The translations under genes were made by a program, and so were the position numbers. Of a stretch of 64,000 nucleotides of DNA, positions 25,836 through 34,405 are shown in pieces; positions within the stretch are counted from its first letter, which is position 1; every line of letters starts with the position of its first letter. The notes below the pieces were generated by a model, which made no database searches, was not told the origin of the DNA, and saw nothing but the letters and a program-made list of their open reading frames with translations. Source of the DNA: Variovorax sp. PMC12. GTDB taxonomy: Bacteria; Pseudomonadota; Gammaproteobacteria; Burkholderiales; Burkholderiaceae_C. The DNA lies in assembly GCF_003019815.1 (NCBI RefSeq), contig NZ_CP027773.1, positions 507,001 to 571,000 on the forward strand, written 5' to 3'.

Positions 25836-28800
25836 ATGCACCTGCTGAGCACCCAGCCCGGACGCTTCGTCGAGGACGACAGCGTCGTCACCCGCCTCGA
25901 CCAGACGCCGGGCGACATCGTGGTGCTCAGCTCGGCCGACACCACGCTCGCACTGCTGGCCGCCGCGCGCACCGCTCTGGCCGGCACCGACCCCGGCTAC
26001 CCGTCGCTGCGGCTGGCCAACCTCATGTACCTGAAGCAGCCGGCCTCGCTCGACCTGTACATCGACGAGGTGCTGCAGCATGCGCGCGTGGTGGTGGTCG
26101 ACCACCTGGGGGCCGAATCGGCCTGGGCCTATGGGCTGCAGCAGCTGGAGAAGCTCGCGAAGCGCAAGGGCCAGCAGCTCGCGATGTTCTCCGGCGACCT
26201 GCAGGAAGACGAAGACCTGCTGGCGCGCGGCACCGCGCCGCGCGCGGTGGGCCGGCAGCTCTGGCAGTACATGCGCGCGGGCGGCGCGGGCAATGCGCTG
26301 CAGTTCCTGCGCGCGGTGGCCTTCCACGGCCTCGGCCATGGAGAAGCGCCATTGCCGCCGCGCAGCCTGCCGCAGGTCGCGCTGCATGTGCCGCGCGGCA
26401 TGGACACGGCGCACACGGTGGCCGGCATCGACGACCTGCGCGCCGGTTGGCACGCGGGTGCGCCGGTGGTGGCGCTGGTGTTCTATCGCTCGCACCTGCT
26501 GTCGGGCAACACCGTGGCCTTCGATGCCATCGCCGCCGCGCTGGGCGCCGAGGGGCTGAACCCGCTGCCCGTGGCGCTCGATTCGCTGAAAGACCCGTTG
26601 TGCCTGTCGGCGCTGCGCGAGCTGTGCGCCGCGCATGACGTGCAGCTCGTGCTCAACACCACCGCCTTCGCCGCGCTGGGGCAGGGCACGCAGAAGGAAG
26701 AGGGCGAGAGCCTTGCGCTGGCCGGCGACGCGCCCGTGCTGCAGGTGATCGTGAGCGGCGGCAACCGCGAAGACTGGCTGGCCGACAGCCAGGGCCTGCG
26801 CCCGCGCGACATCGCGATGCAGATCGCGCTGCCCGAGATGGACGGCCGCATCATCACGCGCGCCGTGAGCTTCAAGGGCCTGTCGCACCGCTGCGAACTC
26901 ACGCAGACCGAGGTGGTCAACTACCAGCCCGAGCCCGACCGCGTTGCTTTCGTTGCCGAGCTGGCGCGGCGCTGGTGCCGGCTGCGCGCGCTCGGTGCGC
27001 CCGACAAGCGCATCGCGCTGATCCTGGCCAACTACCCCGGCAGCGAAGGCCGCATCGGCAGCGGCGTGGGGCTCGACACGCCGGCTTCGGTCATCGCCAT
27101 CCTTCGCGCGATGCAGGCCGAGGGCTATGCGCTCGGCGACCCCGCCGCGCTGCCCGAAGACGGTGACGCGCTGATGCGCCGCCTGCAGGAAGGCATCGCC
27201 AACGACCCCGCGCAGTGGGCCGCGCGCCCGGCCTGGCAAAGCTATGCGCTGGCCGACTACCGCGCGCGGCTCGCGTCGCTGCCTGAAGGCATGGCCGACG
27301 CCATCGACGCCCGCTGGGGTGCGCCCGAACAAGACCCGATGGTGCGGCAGGGCCGCTTCATGATCGCGGGGCTGCGGCTGGGCCGGGTGTTCGTCGGCAT
27401 CCAGCCCGCGCGTGCGCTGGGCACCCTGGGCGCGGCCGACTACGCGAGCTACCACGACGCCGAACTGGTGCCGCCGCACAGCTACCTCGCCTTCTATTTC
27501 TGGCTGCGCGACGCCTTCGCCATCGACGCGGTGGTGCATGTCGGCAAGCACGGCAACCTCGAATGGCTGCCGGGCAAGAGCATCGCGCTGTCGCAGGCCT
27601 GCTGGCCCGACGCCGTCCTGGGGCCGATGCCCAACGTGTATCCCTTCATCGTCAACGACCCGGGCGAGGGCGCGCAGGCCAAGCGGCGCACGCAGGCGGT
27701 CATCATCGACCACCTGATGCCGCCGCTCACGCGCGCCGAGAACCACGGCCCGCTGCAAGACCTGGAGCGGCAGGTCGACGAGTACTACGAGGCGCTGCTG
27801 GTCGACGCGCGCCGCGCCAAGGTGCTGCGCGCGCAGATCCTCGCGGCGGTGCGGGCGCAGCACCTGGTCGAGGAACTGGGCATGCCGGGCGCGGAAGACG
27901 ACGCGGTGCTGGCCCGTGTCGATGCCTACCTGTGCGAGCTGAAGGAAACGCAGATCCGCGACGGGCTGCATGTGTTCGGCGCATCGCCCGCGGGCCGTTT
28001 GCGGCGCGACACGCTGCTGGCGCTCGCGCGCTATCCGGCCGCGGAAGGCGCGGGCGAGAACGCGGGGCTGCTGGGCGCGCTGGCAAACGACCTGCTGGCC
28101 GGCGAAGGCTTCGATCCGCTGGACATCGACGCGGCCAGGCCCTGGCAGGGCGCCCGGCCCGCGCTGCTGCAAGCGGTCAGCACCGATGCGTGGCGGCACC
28201 AGGGCGACACGCGCGAGCGGCTGGAGCTGCTCGCGCAGCGGCTGATCGAATCGCGCGATTGCCCGCCCGATCTGCCGCGCACCGCGGCCGTGCTCGGGCG
28301 CGTCCAACGCAGCCTGGCGCCCGCGCTCGACGCCTGCGGCACGCAGGAGCTACTGCAACTTTCCCGTGCCCTGCAGGGCCGCTTCGTGCCGCCCGGACCG
28401 AGCGGCTCGCCCTCGCGCGGCCGGCCCGACGTGCTGCCGACCGGGCGCAATTTCTACGCGGTCGACACCCGCGCCATTCCCACGCCCACGGCCTGGATGC
28501 TGGGCCTGAAGTCGGCCGCGCAACTGGTCGAGCGCCACATGCAGGAACATGGCGACTACCCGGTGGCGCTGGGCCTGTCGGTCTGGGGCACGGCCACCAT
28601 GCGCACCGGCGGCGACGACCTGGCGCAGGCCTTTGCGCTCATCGGCGTGCGGCCGAAGTGGGCGCCGGGCAGCCAGCGGGTGGTCGATTTCGAGGTGCTG
28701 CCCACGGTGGGGCTGGGCCGCCCGCGCATCGACGTCACGCTGCGCATCTCGGGCTTCTTCCGCGACGCCTTTCCCAACGCGGTGCAGATGTTCGATGCCG

Positions 28801-29654
28801 CCGTGCAGGCCGTCGCTGCACAGGAAGACGAAGACGCCGAGCGCAACCCGATCCGCGCGCGCATCCTGCGCGAAGCCGCCACGCTTCAAGCGCAGGGCGT
28901 GGCGCCCGAAGCCGCCCGCACCCAGGCCGGCTGGCGCGTGTTCGGCTCGGCGCCGGGCAGCTACGGCTCGGGCCTGCAGCCGCTGTTCGACCACGGCGAC
29001 TGGCAGACCGACGACGACCTGTCGAAGGCCTATGTCGGCGGCAGCGCCCATGCCTACGGGCAGGGCAGCGACGGCGTGCCGGCCGCCGGCGCGCTGGTGC
29101 GCAGGCTGCGCGCCATGGACGTCGTCATGCAGAACCAGGACAGCCGCGAACACGACCTGCTCGACTCCAACGACTACTACCAGTTCCAGGGCGGCATGGC
29201 CGCCGCCGTGCGCCACCTGAGCGGCCGGCAGCCGGCCATGTACCACGGCGACCACGGCAACCCGCAGGCGCCGCGCGTGCGCACGCTGAAGGAAGAAATC
29301 AGCCGCGTCATCCGTTCGCGCGTGGTCAACCCCAAGTGGATCGACGGCGTGAAGCGCCACGGCTACAAGGGCGCGTTCGAGATGGCCGCCACGGTCGACT
29401 ACCTGTTCGGCTTCGACGCCACCGCGCGCGTGGTCGGCGACCACCAGTACGCGATGGTGGCCGACGCCTACGTGCTGGACGAGGCCACCCGCGATTTCGT
29501 GAGCGAGCACAATCCGCGCGCGCTGCACGACATGCTCAGCCGCCTGCTCGAAGCCATGCAGCGCGGCCTCTGGCAGTCGCCCGGCGACTACCGCACCCGA
29601 TTGGAGAACCTGCTGCTCGACCAGGAGCAGCGGATGGAAGGAACCCCCCGATGA
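25836..29654 (+). CDS. cobN: Cobaltochelatase large subunit CobN
   Basis: This 1272-residue protein is the usual length for CobN. Characteristic segments include LANLMYLKQPASLDLYIDEVLQHARVVV near the N-terminus, ANYPGSEGRIGSGVGLDTPAS, VVHVGKHGNLEWLPGKSIALS, PNVYPFIVNDPGEGAQAKRRTQAVIIDHL, YPVALGLSVWGTATMRTGGDD and the C-terminal DYYQFQGGMAAAVRHLSG. CobN binds hydrogenobyrinate a,c-diamide and inserts Co2+, powered by its AAA+ partners. Its stop overlaps the next start (ATGA at 29651-29654), coupling it to the ChlI-like gene. Confidence 0.96.
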   Translation: MHLLSTQPGRFVEDDSVVTRLDQTPGDIVVLSSADTTLALLAAARTALAGTDPGYPSLRLANLMYLKQPASLDLYIDEVLQHARVVVVDHLGAESAWAYGLQQLEKLAKRKGQQLAMFSGDLQEDEDLLARGTAPRAVGRQLWQYMRAGGAGNALQFLRAVAFHGLGHGEAPLPPRSLPQVALHVPRGMDTAHTVAGIDDLRAGWHAGAPVVALVFYRSHLLSGNTVAFDAIAAALGAEGLNPLPVALDSLKDPLCLSALRELCAAHDVQLVLNTTAFAALGQGTQKEEGESLALAGDAPVLQVIVSGGNREDWLADSQGLRPRDIAMQIALPEMDGRIITRAVSFKGLSHRCELTQTEVVNYQPEPDRVAFVAELARRWCRLRALGAPDKRIALILANYPGSEGRIGSGVGLDTPASVIAILRAMQAEGYALGDPAALPEDGDALMRRLQEGIANDPAQWAARPAWQSYALADYRARLASLPEGMADAIDARWGAPEQDPMVRQGRFMIAGLRLGRVFVGIQPARALGTLGAADYASYHDAELVPPHSYLAFYFWLRDAFAIDAVVHVGKHGNLEWLPGKSIALSQACWPDAVLGPMPNVYPFIVNDPGEGAQAKRRTQAVIIDHLMPPLTRAENHGPLQDLERQVDEYYEALLVDARRAKVLRAQILAAVRAQHLVEELGMPGAEDDAVLARVDAYLCELKETQIRDGLHVFGASPAGRLRRDTLLALARYPAAEGAGENAGLLGALANDLLAGEGFDPLDIDAARPWQGARPALLQAVSTDAWRHQGDTRERLELLAQRLIESRDCPPDLPRTAAVLGRVQRSLAPALDACGTQELLQLSRALQGRFVPPGPSGSPSRGRPDVLPTGRNFYAVDTRAIPTPTAWMLGLKSAAQLVERHMQEHGDYPVALGLSVWGTATMRTGGDDLAQAFALIGVRPKWAPGSQRVVDFEVLPTVGLGRPRIDVTLRISGFFRDAFPNAVQMFDAAVQAVAAQEDEDAERNPIRARILREAATLQAQGVAPEAARTQAGWRVFGSAPGSYGSGLQPLFDHGDWQTDDDLSKAYVGGSAHAYGQGSDGVPAAGALVRRLRAMDVVMQNQDSREHDLLDSNDYYQFQGGMAAAVRHLSGRQPAMYHGDHGNPQAPRVRTLKEEISRVIRSRVVNPKWIDGVKRHGYKGAFEMAATVDYLFGFDATARVVGDHQYAMVADAYVLDEATRDFVSEHNPRALHDMLSRLLEAMQRGLWQSPGDYRTRLENLLLDQEQRMEGTPR

Positions 29655-30730
29655 CCACAGCCGCCCCGATGCCGCTGCCTTTTCCGTTTGCCGCGATCGC
29701 CGGGCAGCCGCAGTTGCGGCAGGCGCTGCTGCTGGCCGCGGTCGATCCCGCGCTGGGCGGCGTGCTGATCGAGGGGCCGCGCGGCACGGCCAAGACCACC
29801 GCCGCGCGGGCGCTGGCCGAACTGCTGCCCGGCGCGCCCTTCGTCACGCTGCCGCTGGGCGCGAGCCTCGAAAGCCTCGTCGGCACGCTGGACCTCGGGC
29901 AGGCGCTGGCCGGCCATGAACTCAAGTTCGCGCCCGGCCTGCTGGCGCGCGCGCACGGCGGCGTGCTGTACGTGGACGAAATCAACCTGCTGCCCGATGC
30001 GCTGATCGATTCGCTGCTCGACGCGGCGGCCAGCGGCGTGAACGTGGTCGAGCGCGACGGCATCTCGCACCGGCACGCCGCGCGCTTCGTGCTGGTCGGC
30101 ACCATGAATCCGGAAGAAGGCACGCTGCGGCCCCAGCTGCTCGACCGCTTCGGCCTGTGCGTGCAGCTGCGCAACATCGACGATGCAGCCGAGCGCCAGG
30201 CCATCGTGCGCGCGCGGCTGGCGTTCGATGCCGATCCGGCCGCCTTCCGCGCGAAGCACGCGCAGGCGGAGGCCGAGCTGTCCGCCGCGCTGGCGCGGGC
30301 CCGCGCGCGGCTGGCCGACGGCTCGGCGCTGCCCTATGGGGACGCGGTGCACGACGCGGTCGGTGCGCTGTGCATCGAGGCCGGCGTCGATGGCCTGCGC
30401 GCGGACCTCGTCATGCTGCGCTCGGCGCGAGCGCTCGCGGCATGGGAGGACGCCGAAGCCATCACCACCGATCACGTGCGGCGCGCGGCCGAAGCGGTGC
30501 TGCTGCACCGGCGCAAGCCGGAAGCCGCTGGCGCGCCGCCGGCCAAAACCCCCGCCCCCGCGCCCGCGCCTGCACCTCGTGGCGCGGAGACGAACGGCGC
30601 CTCCGGCACAAGCAGTGCCGCCGACGAAGACTGGGGCGCCATGCCGCCCGAGCCTGTCGGCATCGAGCGCGTGAAGCCGCTGCGCCCGCTGATCGCTTCC
30701 CGCCCGCAGGCCGCGCCAAAAAAAGCCTGA
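29651..30730 (+). CDS. ChlI/ChlD-type AAA+ chelatase subunit (0-frame product)
   Basis: The 359-residue product has Walker A GPRGTAKT (residues 42-49), Walker B VLYVDE (105-110), the chelatase insert with GTMNPEEGTLRPQLLDRFGL and a helical lid. It ends in a Pro/Ala-rich then acidic linker (about 305-345), the kind of linker that normally joins the ATPase half to the VWA half of ChlD/BchD. The frame stops at TGA 30728-30730, but an in-frame slippery A-run at 30718-30724 can move ribosomes into the VWA frame. This product would be the small subunit, and the fused 572-residue product the medium subunit, of the CobN complex. Confidence 0.9.
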   Translation: MTTAAPMPLPFPFAAIAGQPQLRQALLLAAVDPALGGVLIEGPRGTAKTTAARALAELLPGAPFVTLPLGASLESLVGTLDLGQALAGHELKFAPGLLARAHGGVLYVDEINLLPDALIDSLLDAAASGVNVVERDGISHRHAARFVLVGTMNPEEGTLRPQLLDRFGLCVQLRNIDDAAERQAIVRARLAFDADPAAFRAKHAQAEAELSAALARARARLADGSALPYGDAVHDAVGALCIEAGVDGLRADLVMLRSARALAAWEDAEAITTDHVRRAAEAVLLHRRKPEAAGAPPAKTPAPAPAPAPRGAETNGASGTSSAADEDWGAMPPEPVGIERVKPLRPLIASRPQAAPKKA

Positions 30731-30778
30731 GCCTCCGGGACGCCGCACCCGCTGGCGCGCGCCAGGGTGACCGGAGGC
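30718..30778 (+). promoter_or_regulatory. Programmed -1 ribosomal frameshift signal
   Basis: The zero-frame codons CCA AAA AAA GCC TGA contain the X XXY YYZ heptamer A AAA AAA at 30718-30724. Six bases later a perfect 8-bp stem starts (GCCTCCGG 30731-30738 with CCGGAGGC 30771-30778), enclosing a 14-bp perfect palindrome CTGGCGCGCGCCAG (30752-30765). Slippery site, spacer and stem-loop fit the standard -1 frameshift layout. The -1 frame from 30724 runs open into the VWA domain. Dual products from chlD-type genes by frameshifting have been described for cobaltochelatases. Confidence 0.85.
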
Positions 30779-31368
30779 AGGGCACGCAGAGGGACGCGTG
30801 GCATGGCGCCGTGCCGCAGGGCACAGCCTTCGACTGGCCGCGTACTTTTGCTGCGCGCGGTGCAGGCCAGTTGCGCGCAGAACACCTGAGACACCGTCCG
30901 CGGGAGGCGCGCAGCGGCGCGCTGCACTGCTTCCTGCTCGACTGCTCTGCCTCGATGCGCGACGACGGCAATCTCGCGCGCGCCAAGGGCCTGCTGCTCG
31001 CGTTGATGGAGGAGGCCTACCAGCGCCGCGACCATGTCGCGCTGCTGTGCTTTGCCGGCGAGGTGGTCGAACTGCGCCTGCCGCCGCGCCGCGCCAGCGC
31101 CTGGAACGACGACTGGGTCGCGCCGATTGCCGCCGGTGGCGGCACGCCGCTGGCGTTGGGCGTGCAGCGCGCCGAGCAGTTGCTCGCGAAGAGCGAGGCG
31201 CGACAGCGCTGGCTGTGGCTGCTGACCGACGGGCGCAGCAGCGAAAGCCCCGCGCGGCCCGAAGCTGCCGATGTCGCATGCGTGGTCGATTTCGAAGCGG
31301 CGCGGGTGCCGCTGCACCGCGCGAAGCAACTCGCCGAGGGGTGGGACGCGCGCTACCTCGCCGTGTAG
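30724..31368 (+). CDS. VWA (ChlD C-terminal) domain, reached by -1 frameshift
   Basis: This reading frame has no good start codon or ribosome site of its own; the first in-frame GTG is at 30811 and no ATG precedes the VWA core. It encodes 214 residues. A conserved-looking basic lead-in (GAVPQGTAFDWPRTFAARG) is followed by the integrin-I/VWA domain with the MIDAS motif LLDCSASM (Asp-x-Ser-x-Ser) and WLLTDGRSSESP. Joined to the upstream ATPase by the frameshift it makes a 572-residue ChlD/CobT-like subunit. If independently started, GTG 30811 would be the best guess. Confidence 0.82.
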   Translation, partial: SLSLRDAAPAGARQGDRRQGTQRDAWHGAVPQGTAFDWPRTFAARGAGQLRAEHLRHRPREARSGALHCFLLDCSASMRDDGNLARAKGLLLALMEEAYQRRDHVALLCFAGEVVELRLPPRRASAWNDDWVAPIAAGGGTPLALGVQRAEQLLAKSEARQRWLWLLTDGRSSESPARPEAADVACVVDFEAARVPLHRAKQLAEGWDARYLAV

Positions 31369-31410
31369 GGCTGAGCGGTGTTTTTTGCCGCCGTTGCGTT
31401 ACCGTGCGGC

Positions 31411-31743
31411 ATGAGCGTCAAAACCTTCTTCCTGGCCCTTGTGTCGAGCGTGACGCTGCCTGCCTTCGCACAACCCGCCGTGCCGCCGGACAGCGCCACT
31501 TGCCAGGCCGAGGAGGCTGCCCTGGAGCGCGACATCGATCTCGCGCGTTCGCGGGGCCAGATGCTGCGGCGGCGGGAGCTTGCCGAGGCCTTGAGCGCGT
31601 TGCAGGCGCAATGCAAGGCCGCGGCGCCGGCCGAGAGCCGCGCTGCCCATATCGACAGGCTGGAGCAGCAGGCCAGGGCGCTTCGCCTGGAGCTCGACCG
31701 CACCGAGGAGCAACTGCGCAGGCTGAAGAGCGAGTCGCCCTGA
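31411..31743 (+). CDS. DUF1090-family secreted protein
   Basis: The 110-residue protein starts with a signal peptide (VKTFFLALVSSVTLPAFA, cleavage about residue 20). Then come a long helical, charged region with two Cys about 40 residues apart (ATCQAEEAALERDIDLA and ALQAQC) and a Glu/Arg-rich coiled coil. This matches periplasmic DUF1090 proteins such as E. coli YqjC. Function unknown. It follows the chelatase genes by 42 bp but may have its own promoter. Confidence 0.65.
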   Translation: MSVKTFFLALVSSVTLPAFAQPAVPPDSATCQAEEAALERDIDLARSRGQMLRRRELAEALSALQAQCKAAAPAESRAAHIDRLEQQARALRLELDRTEEQLRRLKSESP

Positions 31744-31760
31744 CGCCGGTGCCGGGGCGC

Positions 31761-32246
31761 TCAGGGGGCGGGTGCCTCGGCCTCTTCGGGCGCCAGCATC
31801 GTCCCCCGGCAGTTCGCCGAACCGCAGTGGCAGGGGTACTTGGAGGGCGGCGAGCCGTCGTCCGCCGTCAGCGAATAGTCGATGAACAACTCGTCGCCCG
31901 CGTCCACGGCCGTGATCGTCTGGAACTTCAGCACCAGCTCGCCGCCCTCGTCGTATTCCTCGACCGCCTCGCAGTTGGGCTCGCACGAATGATTCAGGTG
32001 CCGCGTGGCGTTGCCGCCCTTGGCGCCGTCGATGGTCTCGTGGTTCGACAGCGTGAACAGGTAGGTGAGCTGGTCGTTCCAGACCTTGGTGGCGATCTCG
32101 GCCTTGGTGTAGCGGCGGCCTTCGTACAGGCCCAGGAAGGCTTCGGGCGGCAGGTCGCGCGTGGCGAAGGCGCCAAGGCCGTGCACGCCGCTGGGGCCGA
32201 CCCGGACGAAAGGCGTGGACGATGTGGTTTGCTTGCGGTGCTTCAT
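31761..32246 (-). CDS. SET-domain protein-lysine N-methyltransferase
   Basis: This 161-residue protein has the bacterial stand-alone SET layout: GVHGLGAFATRDLPPEAFLGLYEG (about residues 20-43), the SAM-binding/pseudoknot motif RHLNHSCEPNC (about 82-92), GDELFIDYSL (about 117-126) and a zinc-type post-SET tail CHCGSANCRGTM (about 138-149). It should methylate lysine side chains of unknown target proteins in the cytoplasm. It is the last gene of a minus-strand series: sensor kinase, acetyltransferase, SET. Confidence 0.87.
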   Translation of the reverse strand: MKHRKQTTSSTPFVRVGPSGVHGLGAFATRDLPPEAFLGLYEGRRYTKAEIATKVWNDQLTYLFTLSNHETIDGAKGGNATRHLNHSCEPNCEAVEEYDEGGELVLKFQTITAVDAGDELFIDYSLTADDGSPPSKYPCHCGSANCRGTMLAPEEAEAPAP

Positions 32247-32259
32247 GGGGGAGCGAGGG

Positions 32260-33129
32260 TCAGGCGAGAGGGGCGTCGTTGTCTTGATGCAAGGTCAGTG
32301 CCATTTCGACCTGGCGGATGACCGGAACCGCGCCGCGCGCGCTGGCCGCGCGCAGCAGCGGGCTGCCCTCGGGCTCGTCCACCAGCCGCCAGCGGGTGCC
32401 GGGGCGGGCGGTGGCCAGGGCGTCGAGCAATTCGTGCGCGGCGGTTTCGTCGAGGGCCGCGGCGTCGAGCAGCGCACCCTGGCCATCGCCGGGCGGCGGC
32501 ATCACCGCGTAGGCACACAGCGTGTCGTCGCGCCACACGCCGAGCGCGACGGCGTGCTCGCGCACCAGGGCGTCGAGCACGGTCGGCCATTCGCGGCGCC
32601 AGGTGGGCCGGCAAACCTCGGCGCAGGCGCGGTGCAGCTGCTGGAGCGCAGCGGGTTCGGGGCGCGTGCTGGCTTTCCTGCGATGCTTCTCGAAGCTCCA
32701 TTCGCGCACGTCGAGCATGCGCAGCTCCTTGAAGCCGGCCCGCCGGTAGAGCGTGCGCGCCGGGTTCTGCTCGATCACTTCGAGAACCGCCAGCGCGATG
32801 CCGGCACGCGACAGGGCCGCGGCTTGCGACTTGATCAGCTGCCCGCCCAGCCCTTGGCGCCGGTGCGAATCCGCAATGCCGAAGCCCGCGAGGTACGCGC
32901 GCTGCCCGCGCCGGCCGACCAGCGAGATGCCGCAGGCCGCGCCGTCCACCGCCAGCACGCGCGACAGCGTGAGGTCGACGTCGCCGCGACGCAGGTGGCG
33001 CTCGAAGCGCTGCTCGTCGAACGCGACGGGCACGAAGTAGCCCTCGTAGGCGCGGTTCCAGAGTGCGGTGAGTTCACCGTGAGAAAAGTCCGTGGCGGGG
33101 ACCACCGCCATGCCGCTGCTGTTCTGCAT
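32260..33129 (-). CDS. GNAT-family N-acetyltransferase
   Basis: The 289-residue protein has a GNAT core in its first half: RVLAVDGAACGISLVGRRGQRAYLAGFGIADSHRRQGLGGQLI (acetyl-CoA pyrophosphate loop RRQGLG, about residues 91-96) and VLEVIEQNPARTLYRRAGF. The C-terminal half looks like a second, degenerate GNAT-like region. The acceptor is unknown. It starts 6 bp after the sensor kinase stop and ends 13 bp before the SET gene start, so the three are probably one operon. Confidence 0.78.
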   Translation of the reverse strand: MQNSSGMAVVPATDFSHGELTALWNRAYEGYFVPVAFDEQRFERHLRRGDVDLTLSRVLAVDGAACGISLVGRRGQRAYLAGFGIADSHRRQGLGGQLIKSQAAALSRAGIALAVLEVIEQNPARTLYRRAGFKELRMLDVREWSFEKHRRKASTRPEPAALQQLHRACAEVCRPTWRREWPTVLDALVREHAVALGVWRDDTLCAYAVMPPPGDGQGALLDAAALDETAAHELLDALATARPGTRWRLVDEPEGSPLLRAASARGAVPVIRQVEMALTLHQDNDAPLA

Positions 33130-33135
33130 GAAGTG

Positions 33136-34359
33136 TCAGGCGACCGGGAGCTTCGCCACGAAACAGGTCCCGTCTTCCGCGCAGGAGGTGACCTCCAGCG
33201 TTCCGCCATGGGCCGCGACGATTTCCGCGCATATATAGAGGCCCAGCCCCAGGCCGCCGCCGGGCTTGCTGTTCTCGGGGCGCCAGTAGGGCTGGAAGAT
33301 CCTGGTGATGTCGCCAGGCGGAATGGGCTCGCCGCCGTTGGCCACCGAAAGCTCCAGCTGGCCGTTGCGCACCTCGGCGCGCACCACGATCGGCTGGTTC
33401 GGCGCGCCGTGCGCGACCGCATTGCCCAGCAGGTTGGACAGCACCTGCTGGATGCGCCCCGGGTCGCAGCGCACGGTGCCGCTGATGGAGATCTCGTCGC
33501 GGATGTCGAGCGCCGGATGGGCGGCGCGCACTTCATCGATCACGTCCTTGAGCCCCGAGGCCAGCGAAGCGGCTTCGCGGATCTCCAGGCCCATGCCCGA
33601 GCCCAGCCGCACGCGCGCGAAGTCGAGCACGTCGTCGATCAGCGCCGACATGCGGCGCGTGCTGGCCTTCAGCCGGGTGCCCAGCTTCACGAGGTTGGGC
33701 TCGGCCTGCCGGCGGATCAGCAGCTCGGCCGCCGCGCCCACCGACGACAGCGGGTTGCGCAGGTCGTGCCCCAGCACGGCGATGAACTGCTCGCGCAGCT
33801 CGGCCGTGGCCTGGGCCGATTGCAGGGCGGTTTCGGTGCGTTCCTGGCGGTCTTCGGTTTCTAGCTGGCGCGCGATCAGGTCGGCGAAGGCGGTGAACAT
33901 GGCCACCACGCGCGGCTCCGACACCTGGGCCGGACGCGGGTCGATGGCGCAGAGGTTGCCGAAGTAGTCGCCGTTGGTGTGGATGATGGGCACCGAGATG
34001 TAGCTCTCGATGTTGTACAGGCGCGGCGTGTGATGGTCGAAGTAGACGGGGTCGGTGCTGGCCTGGTCGATCACCACCGGCTGGCGCGCCGCGCGCGACT
34101 CGCTGCACAGCGTGGTCCGCACCTCCAGCTGGCCGCCGGGCTTGAGGCCGAACTGGATGTTGTCTTCCACCGCGCAGGCGGTCCAGGTGCCGTCCGTCAC
34201 GCGGGCCACGGCCGCGAACCCCATGCCGGTGTGCTGGCAGATGACCTTGAGCAGCGATGGCACCGCGCTGATGCGGCCGATGGCGGCCACGTCCCGCGCG
34301 ATGGCCTCGTCGGTATCGACGGCTGCTACAGGCGCGGAAGAGGCGGGCGATGTGGTCAA
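33136..34359 (-). CDS. GAF-domain sensor histidine kinase (soluble, orphan)
   Basis: The 407-residue kinase has no membrane helix. An N-terminal GAF domain (about residues 25-165, with SESRAARQPVVIDQAS and ISVPIIHTNGDYFGNLCAIDP) is followed by a coiled linker, an H-box FIAVLGHDLRNPLSSVGAAAE (about 190-210) and an ATPase domain with N-box VLSNLLGNAVAHG and G-boxes PGGGLGLGLYI. It should autophosphorylate in response to a cytoplasmic signal. No response regulator gene lies next to it, so its partner is elsewhere. Confidence 0.87.
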   Translation of the reverse strand: MTTSPASSAPVAAVDTDEAIARDVAAIGRISAVPSLLKVICQHTGMGFAAVARVTDGTWTACAVEDNIQFGLKPGGQLEVRTTLCSESRAARQPVVIDQASTDPVYFDHHTPRLYNIESYISVPIIHTNGDYFGNLCAIDPRPAQVSEPRVVAMFTAFADLIARQLETEDRQERTETALQSAQATAELREQFIAVLGHDLRNPLSSVGAAAELLIRRQAEPNLVKLGTRLKASTRRMSALIDDVLDFARVRLGSGMGLEIREAASLASGLKDVIDEVRAAHPALDIRDEISISGTVRCDPGRIQQVLSNLLGNAVAHGAPNQPIVVRAEVRNGQLELSVANGGEPIPPGDITRIFQPYWRPENSKPGGGLGLGLYICAEIVAAHGGTLEVTSCAEDGTCFVAKLPVA

Positions 34360-34405
34360 GATGCCGGAATGGTACGTCAGGGCCGCCGCCGAGGGGCGCG
34401 GTCGG

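Noticed and set aside
23712..28307. Very long open frame on the minus strand (1531 codons) opposite the PepSY, CbiM, cobW and cobN genes
   Set aside because: It is antisense to strongly recognisable genes; its composition (His/Arg/Gln-rich, no domain) is the usual GC-rich shadow of well-biased codons.
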